This document shows, in pieces, positions 63,473-64,000 of a DNA stretch of 64,000 bases. The notes under the pieces are model-generated. The model was not told the DNA's origin, made no database searches, and saw only the letters and a program-made list of their open reading frames with translations. Source of the stretch: Gyromitra esculenta (lineage: Eukaryota > Ascomycota > Pezizomycetes > Pezizales > Discinaceae); NCBI GenBank assembly GCA_038503075.1, contig JBCAML010000002.1:1302001-1366000 (forward strand). The letters run 5' to 3'. Position 1 is the first letter of the stretch. Each line of letters begins with the position of its first letter. Position numbers and translations under genes: made by a program.

Positions 63473-64000
63473 ATGGACATTGTGTCATGTCGACGATTTT
63501 ATCTTTCCACTCGATTTTGATAGATAGGGTGCTCTGACTGAAGGAACGACTGATGTGACTTAGCTGTACGGCATACCTCATTTTTTCGTGTCTCGAATTT
63601 GGGGTCAAACAGTATTTTTTTGGGCTTTGCCCTGAACGAATGCCCTGAACGAAGTGAAGGGATACGGAATGTAAAAAGTTTAGCGAATTTTTGATTGGCT
63701 GCTTCGTGAATGGCGTGCGACGCCTTCGTTTGTAAATATCTGGTACTGGCGGAGTCGCCTCGAGTTTATAGACGTACAGTAATTACTCTTATTTTCATTG
63801 GGTAATTGTTGATTCAAGTCATTAAGTATCACTCGCATTTCTCTACGAGTAAAGACGATATGTATCCGGACTATTGGAGATATAGGAACCGCGGGAGCAC
63901 CCAGGAGAGAAAAAAAACATCAGCCCATACCAAAAATTTACTTCACTTCACTCCATACTCCTTACAGCAGTATTCAGTTACATTATCAGAAGCTCTTGCC
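63473..64000. other. 3' flank, nothing recognised
   Basis: Downstream of RQT4. A 12-bp unit (GCCCTGAACGAA) is directly duplicated at about 63630-63656, forming part of a small hairpin with AGGGC-like ends. No gene seen. Confidence 0.4.

Overview
The window looks like nuclear DNA of a filamentous ascomycete (Pezizomycotina). Genes are split by short GT-AG introns of about 44-121 bp, lie on both strands without operons, and sit in long AT-leaning intergenic tracts. Recognisable products are typical of such fungi: Trm44, Smc5, Sgf11, Naa50, an Rqt4/ASC-1-like protein, a signal peptide peptidase, a glucokinase, a secreted pectate lyase and a secreted alpha carbonic anhydrase. I cannot fix the class or species from sequence alone.

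Layout. 0-7 kb: TRM44, a MYND zinc-finger protein and a five-exon pectate lyase, all on the minus strand. 7.5-12 kb: two tandem minus-strand paralogues of an unrecognised nuclear-looking family. 12.4-13.3 kb: a PLAC8 Cys-rich protein. 14.5-18.7 kb: SMC5. 18.7-22.2 kb: a gene-poor tract. 22.2-30 kb: carbonic anhydrase, two F-box/ankyrin genes (24.6 and 28.7 kb) and a Pro/Gln/Tyr-rich gene with an in-frame stop. 31-37 kb: a proline-rich gene apparently derived from a DDE-type transposon, an acyl-protein-thioesterase-like gene lacking its nucleophile, and a long GC-rich SGF11. 38.5-45.2 kb: two more F-box/ankyrin genes flanking a 5-kb desert with a tandem repeat, degenerate repeats, a 32-bp perfect inverted repeat and a decayed element. 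47.9-51.8 kb: NAA50 and the signal peptide peptidase. 51.8-57.3 kb: desert. 57.3-63.5 kb: a glucokinase with an unusual membrane-segment-containing upstream extension, then RQT4/ASC-1.

The housekeeping genes share no single pathway; they fall into RNA and translation (TRM44, RQT4), chromatin (SMC5, SGF11), protein modification and membrane proteolysis (NAA50, SPP) and carbon entry (glucokinase, pectate lyase). The accessory layer is four related F-box/ankyrin genes spread over 20 kb, tandem paralogues and transposon traces.

The strongest unexplained signal is the palindrome TACATGTA. I counted 33 exact copies by eye, where about one is expected by chance, and none lies in a supported coding region.
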